Under the pieces are notes generated by a model that searched no databases, was not told the DNA's origin, and saw only the letters and a list, made by a program, of their open reading frames with translations. DNA of 64,000 nucleotides from Pontibacter silvestris (GTDB lineage: Bacteria > Bacteroidota > Bacteroidia > Cytophagales > Hymenobacteraceae): contig NZ_JAJJWI010000012.1 in the NCBI RefSeq assembly GCF_020907275.1, positions 1-64,000 of the forward strand. The letters are read 5' to 3'. The first letter of the stretch is position 1, and each line of letters begins with the position of its first letter. Below, piece by piece: positions 26,874-35,429 of the stretch. The position numbers and the translations under genes were made by a program.

Positions 26874-27683
26874 TTAGTTAGTGGCGATTAACATTTTGTG
26901 TTTAAGGTTCTTGTATTCATAAAGGTTTACCTTAAGAGAGCCGACAAACATTTCTGCTTTAATTAGAACAGGTATTTTGTTGTTATCATCAGACAAATAT
27001 ACGGTAATAGCGTTCTCTCCTTTAAAAAGCTTGTTGCTAGGCATCTTTGGCTCCAGTTTAATAGACCTTATGTCTCCGGCTTTCGTGCTTACTGTTTCAC
27101 GACCTTTATAAACTACTTCCATGTTGAAAGTTTCTTGATCAAAAAAGCCCTGCACTTTAATTTTATCGCCTACACGCATTCTGTCATAGTTCAGTGTGCG
27201 TAGGTAGTAAAAGCCACTTACTATGTCCTGCACATTATCCGGGACTTTATACGAACCAGTTTCTTTTGCCCTGGACTTTTTCTTTTTCTCTACAAAGGCA
27301 GTATTGTTATAGTGGTTAAAGTCTACTGTTTCGCGTTTGCGGTAGTTACCTTCTTCTATATTCTGGAAAAAGCGTTGCGGTACTAGTGCCGATGTGTCAA
27401 TATAAGATTGCCAGGTATCCCGGACTTTAAGGAAAAGATCGAAAGAGCCTGTAGTTTTGCCATATACCGTAGCTCTATAACAAGGTCTGTTATTTACTTG
27501 ATGTAATTGTGGTGCAACGTCTATTACTGCTTCTGCTGCGGTTATTGGTCCGTAATGCACTTTATACTTTAAAATCTCACCTGCAGAAAAGCTTTCATTA
27601 GGAATATTAGTCATTTGTTTTTTGGCTATAAAGCCAGTCATAACCAAAAGAGCCAAAAAAACTACCGGGAAAGTCTTCATCAT
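26874..27683 (-). CDS. DUF3108-type exported protein
   Basis: The 269-aa protein has an N-terminal signal peptide (FPVVFLALLVMTGFIA) and the DUF3108 pattern: FSAGEILKYKVHYGPITAAEAVIDV near residue 33, a DTWQSYID turn, IVSGFYYLRTL and the late AITVYLSDDNNKIPVLIKAEMFVGSLKVNL. It is likely periplasmic and of unknown function. It lies between recA and the two-component pair with terminators on both sides. Confidence 0.85.
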   Translation of the reverse strand: MMKTFPVVFLALLVMTGFIAKKQMTNIPNESFSAGEILKYKVHYGPITAAEAVIDVAPQLHQVNNRPCYRATVYGKTTGSFDLFLKVRDTWQSYIDTSALVPQRFFQNIEEGNYRKRETVDFNHYNNTAFVEKKKKSRAKETGSYKVPDNVQDIVSGFYYLRTLNYDRMRVGDKIKVQGFFDQETFNMEVVYKGRETVSTKAGDIRSIKLEPKMPSNKLFKGENAITVYLSDDNNKIPVLIKAEMFVGSLKVNLYEYKNLKHKMLIATN

Positions 27684-27800
27684 ATTACTCTGAAATTATG
27701 GGTCAGCTGTACAATACTGGATTAATCAACTATTATACCAACTGTCACATTTACATAAATATAAGGAGATATCTACAGGTAACAAACTTATATCAAAGCA

Positions 27801-27830
27801 AAAAGGTGCCATAGCTTTATGGCACCTTTT
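27801..27830 (-). terminator. recA terminator
   Basis: Perfect 12-bp stem aaaaggtgccat (27801-27812) / atggcacctttt (27819-27830), A-rich to the left so that the minus transcript ends in T residues. Confidence 0.88.
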
Positions 27831-27857
27831 TAATTACTTATAGCTTGGGAACAGTGT

Positions 27858-28898
27858 TCATTCAGCAGTCGTATCCTCAAGGGCTGCGGCTACTTTCTCT
27901 GGTTCACCTTTCACAATAGCTCTGATTTTACCTTCGATATCTTCCATCAGTTCTGGATTGTCGAGCAAAATCTGTTTTACGCCATCACGTCCCTGGCCCA
28001 GTTTATCACCGTTGTAAGAGAACCAGGAGCCTGACTTTTGTACAATGCCTAGCTCAACACCTAAGTCAAGAATCTCGCCTACTTTAGAGATACCCTCACC
28101 ATACATAATGTCGAACTCAACCACTTTAAAAGGAGGGGCAACTTTGTTCTTCACTACTTTAACACGTGTGCGGTTACCTGTAATGTTATCAGCACTTTCT
28201 TTAATCTGGCCAATACGGCGGATATCAAGACGTACAGAAGCATAGAACTTAAGCGCGTTACCACCAGTTGTAGTCTCTGGATTACCAAACATTACACCGA
28301 TTTTCTCACGTAACTGGTTAATGAAGATACAGCAGCAGCCTGTTTTGTTGATAGTACCCGTAAGCTTACGCAGTGCCTGAGACATTAAACGTGCCTGCAG
28401 ACCCATTTTGCTATCTCCCATATCTCCTTCCAGTTCACCTTTAGGTACCAGGGCGGCAACAGAGTCGATAACAATAATATCTATAGCACCTGAGCGAATA
28501 AGGTGATCAGCAATTTCAAGGGCTTGCTCACCATTGTCAGGCTGGGAAATCAATAAGTTTTCTGTATCAATGCCAAGTTTCTTAGCGTATCCCTTGTCGA
28601 ATGCATGTTCTGCATCGATAAAAGCAGCCAGGCCACCTTTGCGTTGTGCCTCAGCAATGCAGTGCATGGTAAGAGTGGTTTTACCAGAAGATTCCGGACC
28701 ATAAATCTCTATAACACGGCCACGTGGCAAACCGCCTATGCCCAAAGCAATATCTAGCCCAAGTGAACCAGTAGAAATAGCAGGAACATCCTCCACATGG
28801 TTGTCACTCAACTTCATAACAGTACCTTTACCGAATGTTTTGTCGAGCTTATCTATGGTCAGCTGTAGAGCTTTTAATTTTTCGTTGCTTACGCTCAT
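27858..28898 (-). CDS. recA: Recombinase RecA
   Basis: RecA coats single-stranded DNA, drives strand exchange and triggers LexA cleavage. The 346-aa protein has Walker A GPESSGKT (67-74), the MAW-type region, [12 protein letters not shown] (Walker B), the L1 and L2 loops ([37 protein letters not shown]) and a short acidic C-terminus (EDTTAE). No LexA-type operator was recognised upstream. Confidence 0.99.
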   Translation of the reverse strand: MSVSNEKLKALQLTIDKLDKTFGKGTVMKLSDNHVEDVPAISTGSLGLDIALGIGGLPRGRVIEIYGPESSGKTTLTMHCIAEAQRKGGLAAFIDAEHAFDKGYAKKLGIDTENLLISQPDNGEQALEIADHLIRSGAIDIIVIDSVAALVPKGELEGDMGDSKMGLQARLMSQALRKLTGTINKTGCCCIFINQLREKIGVMFGNPETTTGGNALKFYASVRLDIRRIGQIKESADNITGNRTRVKVVKNKVAPPFKVVEFDIMYGEGISKVGEILDLGVELGIVQKSGSWFSYNGDKLGQGRDGVKQILLDNPELMEDIEGKIRAIVKGEPEKVAAALEDTTAE

Positions 28899-29060
28899 GT
28901 GTGTTTAGTTAAATAGCTTTATTATTGAAGGTGAAATTACTACTTTCGGCATCAATTTGCAAGAAAGTAAAAGACAATTTTGCTAATTTTTTTAGTTTTA
29001 AGCTGCCTCTTATTTACAACAATAACAGCAGCAGTTTTGTGCCACTATTGTATAATATTT

Positions 29061-30215
29061 ATGCGTTTTTTTAAGCTTAATATACTTTTATTTCTTTTGT
29101 TTTACAGCAGTTTAGCTTATTGCCAGTTAGACAACAATGGACTGCTGCAAAGGGTGCCTGTTAAACCAGAAAATGCTAAAGAAATTAGGGCTGAAGTGTA
29201 TGCTTTAGGTTACTTCAGGAACAATGAGTACTTTAATAAAATTGCGGATGGTTATACCTTATTTGGTTACCAGTTAAATCCCTCGCTCATATACTATCCT
29301 GCCTCTTTTGTGCGTCTGGAGGCAGGTGTTTTTCTTCGGAAAGACTTCGGTAGTAGTGGTTATCAGAACATACTTCCTACCTTCCGAGCCAAGGTGCAAA
29401 AGGAAAACTGGGCGTTAGTGTTTGGTACGCTGGAGGGAAGCCTTAGTCATGGTTATATAGAGCCGCTATATGACTTTGAGCGCGTTATAACAGACCGGGT
29501 TGAAAACGGTGTACAGTTCCTCCTTAATACTGATCGTGTAAAGTTGGATGCCTGGATAGACTGGAGAAACATGATTTACGAAGGCGACTCTACTCAGGAA
29601 GATATAGCAGGGGGGGGCAGTGCTGCCTTAGCGTTGCTTAATAAAGAAGGGCGGTTAGGTCCGGGGCATAACCTGGAGCTCAGGCTTCCGGTGCAGTTTA
29701 CAATGCAGCACAAAGGCGGGCAGATAGATGCCTCCGATTTACCGTTGCTAACTGTGGTTAATGCAGCTGCTGGTTTAGAACTGGCACAACACTATCCATC
29801 TTATCTGGCTGTGGAAAGATTATACACGAAGAACTATTTGGTAGGTTTTAAAACAGTGTCAGGAGTAGAACGAATGCCATACGAGAACGGTCATGGCCTT
29901 TATTTTAATGCTGGTGTAGATACTAAATATGCTGATGCTATGCTTAGCTACTGGAAAGGCAACGGCTATGTGGCTGAACTGGGAGGGAAGCTTTATCAGT
30001 CTGCGTCTACTACTTATAAATATCCTGATTACTTAGAAGAGAACAGAGAGTTGCTGGTACTGCGTCTGATGAAAGACTTTGAAATATTAGATAATCTTAC
30101 CCTTACTGTGCGTTTGGAGCCGTTGTATGATTTCAATAGTTCAGAAATAGAGTTCTCGCATTCCTTTTTCGTAAATTTAAATACAGGTTTTTTTGTAGCA
30201 AAATCAAAAAATTAG
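29061..30215 (+). CDS. Signal-peptide-bearing protein, probable outer-membrane barrel
   Basis: The 384-aa protein starts at ATG 29061 with a strong signal peptide (FFKLNILLFLLFYSSLAYC, cut before Gln); the longer frame from 28980 adds an implausible second hydrophobic run. The body alternates strands with aromatic belts (FVRLEAGVFLRKDFG, WALVFGTLEGSL, LTLTVRLEPLYDF) and ends in a strand finishing near FFVNLNTGFFVAK. I recognise no family. A run of eight G (29610-29617) lies inside the coding region. It is divergent from recA. Confidence 0.75.
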   Translation: MRFFKLNILLFLLFYSSLAYCQLDNNGLLQRVPVKPENAKEIRAEVYALGYFRNNEYFNKIADGYTLFGYQLNPSLIYYPASFVRLEAGVFLRKDFGSSGYQNILPTFRAKVQKENWALVFGTLEGSLSHGYIEPLYDFERVITDRVENGVQFLLNTDRVKLDAWIDWRNMIYEGDSTQEDIAGGGSAALALLNKEGRLGPGHNLELRLPVQFTMQHKGGQIDASDLPLLTVVNAAAGLELAQHYPSYLAVERLYTKNYLVGFKTVSGVERMPYENGHGLYFNAGVDTKYADAMLSYWKGNGYVAELGGKLYQSASTTYKYPDYLEENRELLVLRLMKDFEILDNLTLTVRLEPLYDFNSSEIEFSHSFFVNLNTGFFVAKSKN

Positions 30216-30218
30216 AGC

Positions 30219-30847
30219 TCATTGTTTGGCTACTGCTGTTGCCTGTGTTTCTGCTTTACGCTGTTTCATTTGCTCGAAATCCATGCGAGTCATGGCGTAA
30301 TAAATTAGATACAGCAATTCATCAGAGTCTGCGCCACAGTAGTCGCTTCGTAAAATGCCTTCCTGCACAAAGCCACAATCTTCTGCCAGCTTACCATACA
30401 GCTTGTTAAATAGAGTGCTTCGGAGGTAAACTTTGTTCAGGCTAAGCATATTAAAAGCAAAGTCTACAACAGCTAGCAGTGCCTCTTGTGCATAAGCTCT
30501 GGTGTTGGGCCAACAGGTGAAACACACACCTATTTCAGCCTTGGGAACACGGTGGGCAAAGTTCTTAAGCGCGACATCTTCTATATAAGAGTAGATGCTC
30601 TTTAACCACACTCCAAAGTCAAACACTTGGTGGTTATTCCATTCCGTCTGAAGTTGCATTACTTGCATTCTGGCATCATCCACCGTGTTCCCCTTCCTCT
30701 GAAAGCAGGATCTAAAGCCGGTGTGTTTTCCTGTACAAGGCGCATAAAGTCATGTTCGTCACCTTCCTGGTATGGCCTGAGAAGCAGATTTGTAGTATAA
30801 AGTTGTTTATCTAAGCATTGTGGTAAAACATTGTATAAAAAGCTCAT
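30219..30847 (-). pseudogene. GNAT acetyltransferase gene broken by a one-base frameshift
   Basis: Two overlapping frames make one GNAT. The first, from ATG 30847, gives LYTTNLLLRPYQEGDEHDF and ends in nonsense after DPAFR. The second, to 30219, carries on with the family's middle and end (VFDFGVWLKSIYSYIEDVALKNF, RAYAQEALLAVVDFAFNML, LRSTLFNKLYGKLAEDCGF). The second frame is offset by two from the first, which equals loss of one base; the break lies between about 30681 and 30710, where a run of four G (minus strand) is a likely spot. It is either a real pseudogene or a sequence error. Confidence 0.75.
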
Positions 30848-31040
30848 CGTGTTAGCACGTTACAGGTTGAAACGGCCGTTAGATATTCTGGCTCTTTAAT
30901 AATACGGTAAGAGCATAAAATTGAGGATGTGCAAATTAAGTGTAGCTACATAAGTAATGCGTTTGCTTAACCGTTTCAGTTTGTTTCCGTTTTTAAATAA
31001 AGTAGTTCGATTAAACAATCTAATTAACCTAGATAACAAA

Positions 31041-31904
31041 ATGGGAAACAGACTTGAAGGTAAAGTAGCCATTGTAACTGGTGGCGGAAGTGGCATAGGC
31101 GAAGCCATTTGTAAAAAATTCGCTAAAGAGGGAGCCAAAGTAGTAGTAGCTGGTTTGCCAGAAGACCCTGTAGAAGATGTAGTAAAGGAGATTCAGGAGA
31201 CAGGCGGTGTAGCAATTCCTTTTTCAGGAGATCTTTCTTCGTTGGCTAATGCACAGAGCTGTGTTGAACTGGCTGTAAAGCAATATGGTAAACTCGACAT
31301 ACTGATAAATAATGCAGGTACCTTTCCGGAAACGAATATGCTCTCTGATTTCACGGAAGAAGCATTTGACTACCTCCTGAAGAATAATAACAAAACAGTG
31401 TTTGCCATGAGCAAAGCTGCTTTGCCGGAGCTGCAGAAAACCAAAGGTAACATTGTAACTGCTGGTTCTGAGTCAGGTATACTGGGTATTGCTCAAAATG
31501 TACCTTACGGTGCCTCCAAAGGTTTTAACCACGCCTTTACAAAGGGGTTAGCGGCAGAGCAGGCTCAGAAAGGCGTACGATGTAACGTAGTGGCGCCAGG
31601 CCCTATTGACACTGGCTGGACACATAAAGAAACAGGGCCAATGGATAGCCAAATGGAGAAAATGGTGACCCAGGCCACTATCTTAGGTCGTAGAGGTACA
31701 CCCGAAGAAGTAGCAAATGTGTATTTGTTCCTGGCTTCTGATGAGGCATCTTATGTATCTGGCGCTGTTTACCCGGTTGACGGAGGTACACTAATAGCTA
31801 AAGGCCCTGCTGGTGAACTGGCTGCTGATAGTATGAAGAAACAACCAAAAGAAGAATTAGATCTGGAACACTCTAAAGAGAGCCATACGTCAGTACGGAA
31901 GTAA
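31041..31904 (+). CDS. Short-chain dehydrogenase/reductase
   Basis: The 287-aa protein is a classical SDR: nucleotide motif TGGGSGIGEAI, NNAG at the end of the fourth strand, catalytic Ser in AGSESGIL and YxxxK in YGASKGF, and the substrate-loop region PGPIDTGW. Start at ATG 31041 (MGNRLEGKVAIV); the frame opens further upstream but without homology. A polar C-terminal tail (about 25 residues) is extra. Substrate is unknown. A terminator follows. Confidence 0.9.
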   Translation: MGNRLEGKVAIVTGGGSGIGEAICKKFAKEGAKVVVAGLPEDPVEDVVKEIQETGGVAIPFSGDLSSLANAQSCVELAVKQYGKLDILINNAGTFPETNMLSDFTEEAFDYLLKNNNKTVFAMSKAALPELQKTKGNIVTAGSESGILGIAQNVPYGASKGFNHAFTKGLAAEQAQKGVRCNVVAPGPIDTGWTHKETGPMDSQMEKMVTQATILGRRGTPEEVANVYLFLASDEASYVSGAVYPVDGGTLIAKGPAGELAADSMKKQPKEELDLEHSKESHTSVRK

Positions 31905-31925
31905 ACATGCTTAGAAATTGACAGA

Positions 31926-31958
31926 AGCCGGGTTAGTACTAACTAGCCTGGCTTTTTT
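31926..31958 (+). terminator. SDR gene terminator
   Basis: 12-bp stem with two G-T wobbles (31926-31937 / 31942-31953) and six T residues. Confidence 0.75.
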
Positions 31959-32395
31959 ATGTATAAGACGGTATCTTTTAGGTTTATATAAATGAATCTG
32001 TGCAGGGGTATGTAAAGGCTCTATAGGCGCTTTTTCTTTAGGTTGATTCCTGAGCCTGAAGGAACGAGTGATTGACTTTGCAAATATGTAGTACCGAAGC
32101 GTGTTTTAGGAATAATATGGCAAAAGCAAAGTCGGTGGCAATTTACATTTCTGTTAGTACAATGCTGAGATATAAGTGCAGATGAAGCCCTTGTTTTGTC
32201 TGCGTTTGGCAAAGTAGATTATAATGAAAATAAATCGAGCTTAAAAAGGCTGTCGTGGTTTTATGTGCCAGTGTTTTTATTTACAGCGAACATTGCACCT
32301 GCCAATGAAATACTATTGATAGCCTGTTTCTTAACCTCTTAGAGCCATACTAGCGGTAACTTTAACGCTTTGTCGTATTTTAACTCTACAGATCC
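31959..32395. other. Gene-poor stretch with a possible gene remnant
   Basis: No convincing gene in these 437 bp. On the plus strand, 32168-32342 is an open frame without a start codon whose translation (FGKVDYNENKSSLKRLSWF, then a hydrophobic VPVFLFTANIAPANEILLIA) looks like part of a membrane protein. It may be a decayed fragment or chance. Confidence 0.3.
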
Positions 32396-32823
32396 TTACT
32401 GCTGCAGGAAATGATACGCGTGATGTTTAGGGCTTTTAAGTTGCTGCTGCACCATCATCACTTCTAGGGTATGTGCTACTTCGTTGAAGAACTCGAGCCG
32501 GCGAATCAGCATTTCTTTTTGCAGAACAGTACCTGTAGCTGTTTTTATACAGGCTTTTTTATCTTTCAGCACGCGGTGTATTACATCGTTTACCTTTTCT
32601 TCGTTTTGATGGTACCACTGTTGAAAGTCATATGTACACTTTACTCCTGGTGTAACGGATGTAAACTCTAACCATAAAGCCTGAGGATACCAGCCAGCAA
32701 ATCTATTTCTAAGGGAACGGAAACATTGTAAGGCATTGAGCGTGTTTCCAGCGGGCTGTTAAAAGCTTCCGTTATAGTAGCCAGGTTATTTTTTAAACGT
32801 AGAAATAAAGCAGCAGCTTCCAT
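32396..32823 (-). pseudogene. Frameshifted small gene of unknown function
   Basis: From ATG 32823 the frame reads EAAALFLRLKNNLATITEAF, then PYNVSVPLEIDLL before hitting a stop; the other frame, offset by a one-base loss, picks up at GWYPQALWLEFTSVTPGV and continues through KVNDVIHRVLKDKKACIKTA and EMLIRRLEFFNEVAHTLEVM to a stop at 32398-32396. Joined, they give about 142 aa with normal amino acid use, so this was (or is) a real protein-coding gene. The break is near 32689-32697, where the sequence ggctgg would regain frame with one more G. I do not recognise the family. Each half is too short to stand as a gene on its own. Confidence 0.65.
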
Positions 32824-32976
32824 GTAGTTTATAGCCGGAATTAATGTAGGATGTACTTAACAAAAATACATGAATTTAATTTACTTCCAAGTGGCTGATG
32901 TAGTTAAGGCTGCTGTACATAATTAGCGTTTAATGGCTGTACCTGTTTTAAAAGAGCAGGTAAGGGTAGCAACAGT

Positions 32977-33942
32977 TTACAGCAACTCCTGAATGATTCG
33001 CTCTACTGTATAACCTTCAGCCTCTGCTTTAAAATTACGTACGATACGATGGCGGAGTATAGGTAAGGCTACAGCTTGTACATCTTCAATATCCGGGCTA
33101 TATTTGCCGTTGAGTATAGCATTACATTTTGCCCCAACTATTAGGTTTTGTGATGCTCTTGGGCCAGCTCCCCACTCAAGGTATTGGTTAGCTTGTGGCG
33201 ACGCCATAGGAGCATTAGGCCGGGTTTTATGCACCAGTTTTACTGCGTACTCTACAACGTTGTCAACTACAGGCACTCTTCTTACCAACTGTTGAAAAGC
33301 TAGAATATCATCGGCATGTAAAATTCTGTTTAATGTGCCTTTCACAGCGCCGGTTGTATTTTTAACAATCTGCAACTCCGATTCGTAGCTTGGGTAGTCC
33401 AGGGCAATATTGAACATAAAGCGATCAAGTTGTGCTTCGGGTAGAGGGTAAGTACCTTCCTGTTCAATCGGGTTCTGTGTGGCTAGTACAAAGAATGGCT
33501 TTGGGAGGTCGTATCTACGGCCTGCTACAGTTACAGCATGCTCTTGCATGGCTTCCAGCAGTGCCGCTTGTGTTTTGGGAGGTGTTCTGTTTATTTCGTC
33601 TGCCAAAACAATATTAGCAAACACAGGGCCCATCACAAATTTAAAGTTACGGTCATTGTCCAGAGTTTCGGCTCCTACTATATCGGAGGGCATGAGGTCC
33701 GGTGTAAACTGTACCCGGCTAAACGACATGTCCAGTGAAGAGGCGATAGTCTGAATGAGTAGTGTTTTAGCAAGCCCCGGAACACCTACCAGTAAGCAAT
33801 GCCCCTGACAAAAAACAGCTGTGAGTACTAATTTGACTACTTCTTCCTGCCCTACAATTACTTTAGATATTTCGGAGGTTAACTCGCGGTAAGCATGATG
33901 TAGCGCATCGGCTGCTTCTTTGTCAGAGGTATATTGCTTCAT
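32977..33942 (-). CDS. MoxR-family AAA+ ATPase
   Basis: The 321-aa protein has Walker A GVPGLAKT, Walker B/sensor VLADEINRTPPKTQAALLEAMQE and the MoxR arginine-finger region EGTYPLPEAQLDRFMF. MoxR ATPases act as chaperone-like helpers for cofactor insertion or envelope stress systems, usually with VWA or DUF58 partners; none are seen in the visible neighbourhood. The start at ATG 33942 (MKQYTSDKEAAD) lies 8 bp after the surA-type stop; a start at 33978 would overlap it by 28 bp. It is probably cotranscribed with the two PpiC genes. Confidence 0.92.
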   Translation of the reverse strand: MKQYTSDKEAADALHHAYRELTSEISKVIVGQEEVVKLVLTAVFCQGHCLLVGVPGLAKTLLIQTIASSLDMSFSRVQFTPDLMPSDIVGAETLDNDRNFKFVMGPVFANIVLADEINRTPPKTQAALLEAMQEHAVTVAGRRYDLPKPFFVLATQNPIEQEGTYPLPEAQLDRFMFNIALDYPSYESELQIVKNTTGAVKGTLNRILHADDILAFQQLVRRVPVVDNVVEYAVKLVHKTRPNAPMASPQANQYLEWGAGPRASQNLIVGAKCNAILNGKYSPDIEDVQAVALPILRHRIVRNFKAEAEGYTVERIIQELL

Positions 33943-33950
33943 ATGTGTCG

Positions 33951-35327
33951 TTACTGGGTTAATTGAAGTACCTGACAATTTTGGTACTCCGGATCAATTT
34001 CTATAAAAACGCTATCTAAGTTCTTACGGAACCACGCATCCACCGCTTTATTTTGTTTCTGGCTAAGTGCCGCCGCTGCTACTTTCTGATAGTCATCGTC
34101 CAGGTTAGCCAGGTGTGGTCTTGACTTTGACTTCAGATATAAAATTCTTACGGCTGCTTTGCCATCTTCCGTGGTATATGAAACAGGCTCCGTTATTTCA
34201 CCTACCTGTAACGTATCAATGGCAAAAAAGATAGAAGGATCTACCTGGTCCATCGGGAAATAGGTGCTACCTGTAGCGCGGCTGGTAAGCATACCACCGT
34301 TATCTTTCGTATTCTTATCGTCAGAGAACTCTTTTGCAGCCTTAGCAAAGGTAAGGCTGTCATTTTGTATCAGTGTACGGATACTGTCCAGTTCAACTTC
34401 AGCTTCCTCTATGTCAACAGTTGCTGTGGCTGGTTTAATAAGAATATGGCGGGAGTTAAACTGTTGCCCTTTTCGCTCAATCAACTGAATCAGGTGAAAT
34501 CCAAACTGCGATTCTATCACATTAGAAATCTGCCCTGGTTCTAACCTTAGTGCAGTTGCTTCGTATTCTGGCACAAGTTCTTTTCTTCCAAAGAAGCCAA
34601 GTTCACCACCAGCCTCTGCCGAGCCGGCGTCTTCAGAATACTGCTTGGCTAATGTAGCAAAGTCCTCGCCGGCAAGTATACGTTTGCGTATGTCTTCCAG
34701 TTTCTGACGAGCCTCTTGCTTTTGCTGTTTACTTACCTGAGCATACCTTACAATCTGACCAATCTCAACTTCGCTGGAGAAATAAGGTAAGCTGTCTCGA
34801 GGAATTTCATTAAAGTATTTCTTTATCTCTTTAGGTGTTACAGTTACCTTACTGGTAATTTCCTGCTGCATTTTCTGGGCAATCAGGTTATCACGTACAG
34901 TGCGGCGCAGGTCTTCTTTTATTTGGTTGATACTTTTACCAAAGTACTGTTCCAGGCGCTCCACACCACCTACCTGAGAAGCCTGATACTGAATACGTCT
35001 GTCCAGTTCGCTGCTTACCATTGCATCTTCCACTGTAACAGAGTCAAGTTCAGCGCGGGCAAGTAGAAGCTTATCCTGTACTAAAGACTTAAGAATATCG
35101 CATTTCAGGTCCTCATTTGGCTGTTGCTTGCTCTGTGTAAGGTACTGTAAATAGCTGAACTCCAGGTCAGATTTCAGAACGACCTGATTATTTATTTTTG
35201 CTATGATGCCATCTACTTTACGTTGCATAGGAGCCTGAGCAAAAGTTGTAACTGTGGTTACTACGAAGCAGAGGGCTACATAGCTGAGTCTGTAGATCAG
35301 GGTTTTCGTTTTCAATTTCTTTAACAT
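33951..35327 (-). CDS. surA: SurA-like periplasmic peptidyl-prolyl isomerase
   Basis: The 458-aa protein has a signal peptide (ALCFVVTTVTTFAQ), a SurA-type N-terminal chaperone region (VDGIIAKINNQVVLKSDLEF), then two parvulin (PpiC) domains at about 170-275 (ARQKLEDIRKRILAGEDF, FGRKELVPEYEATAL) and about 285-385 (SRHILIKPA, GGMLTSRATG), and a C-terminal helix. SurA assists outer-membrane protein folding. It lies between the PpiC-OmpA lipoprotein gene (102 bp upstream) and moxR. Confidence 0.9.
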   Translation of the reverse strand: MLKKLKTKTLIYRLSYVALCFVVTTVTTFAQAPMQRKVDGIIAKINNQVVLKSDLEFSYLQYLTQSKQQPNEDLKCDILKSLVQDKLLLARAELDSVTVEDAMVSSELDRRIQYQASQVGGVERLEQYFGKSINQIKEDLRRTVRDNLIAQKMQQEITSKVTVTPKEIKKYFNEIPRDSLPYFSSEVEIGQIVRYAQVSKQQKQEARQKLEDIRKRILAGEDFATLAKQYSEDAGSAEAGGELGFFGRKELVPEYEATALRLEPGQISNVIESQFGFHLIQLIERKGQQFNSRHILIKPATATVDIEEAEVELDSIRTLIQNDSLTFAKAAKEFSDDKNTKDNGGMLTSRATGSTYFPMDQVDPSIFFAIDTLQVGEITEPVSYTTEDGKAAVRILYLKSKSRPHLANLDDDYQKVAAAALSQKQNKAVDAWFRKNLDSVFIEIDPEYQNCQVLQLTQ

Positions 35328-35429
35328 TATTTATGAGTATGCGCTGCATATTCAACGCACAAATTACTGCTTTATTCTGAATTTACACTTTTCTTGCCTT
35401 TTGCAAAGACAAGTCCAAAGTAAACTGTG

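Noticed and set aside
28980-29060. Longer N-terminus for the outer-membrane protein gene
   Set aside because: It would place a second hydrophobic segment in front of a complete signal peptide at ATG 29061.
32021-32212. 63-codon minus-strand open frame
   Set aside because: Composition unlike real proteins in this window and it lies in a decayed-looking stretch.
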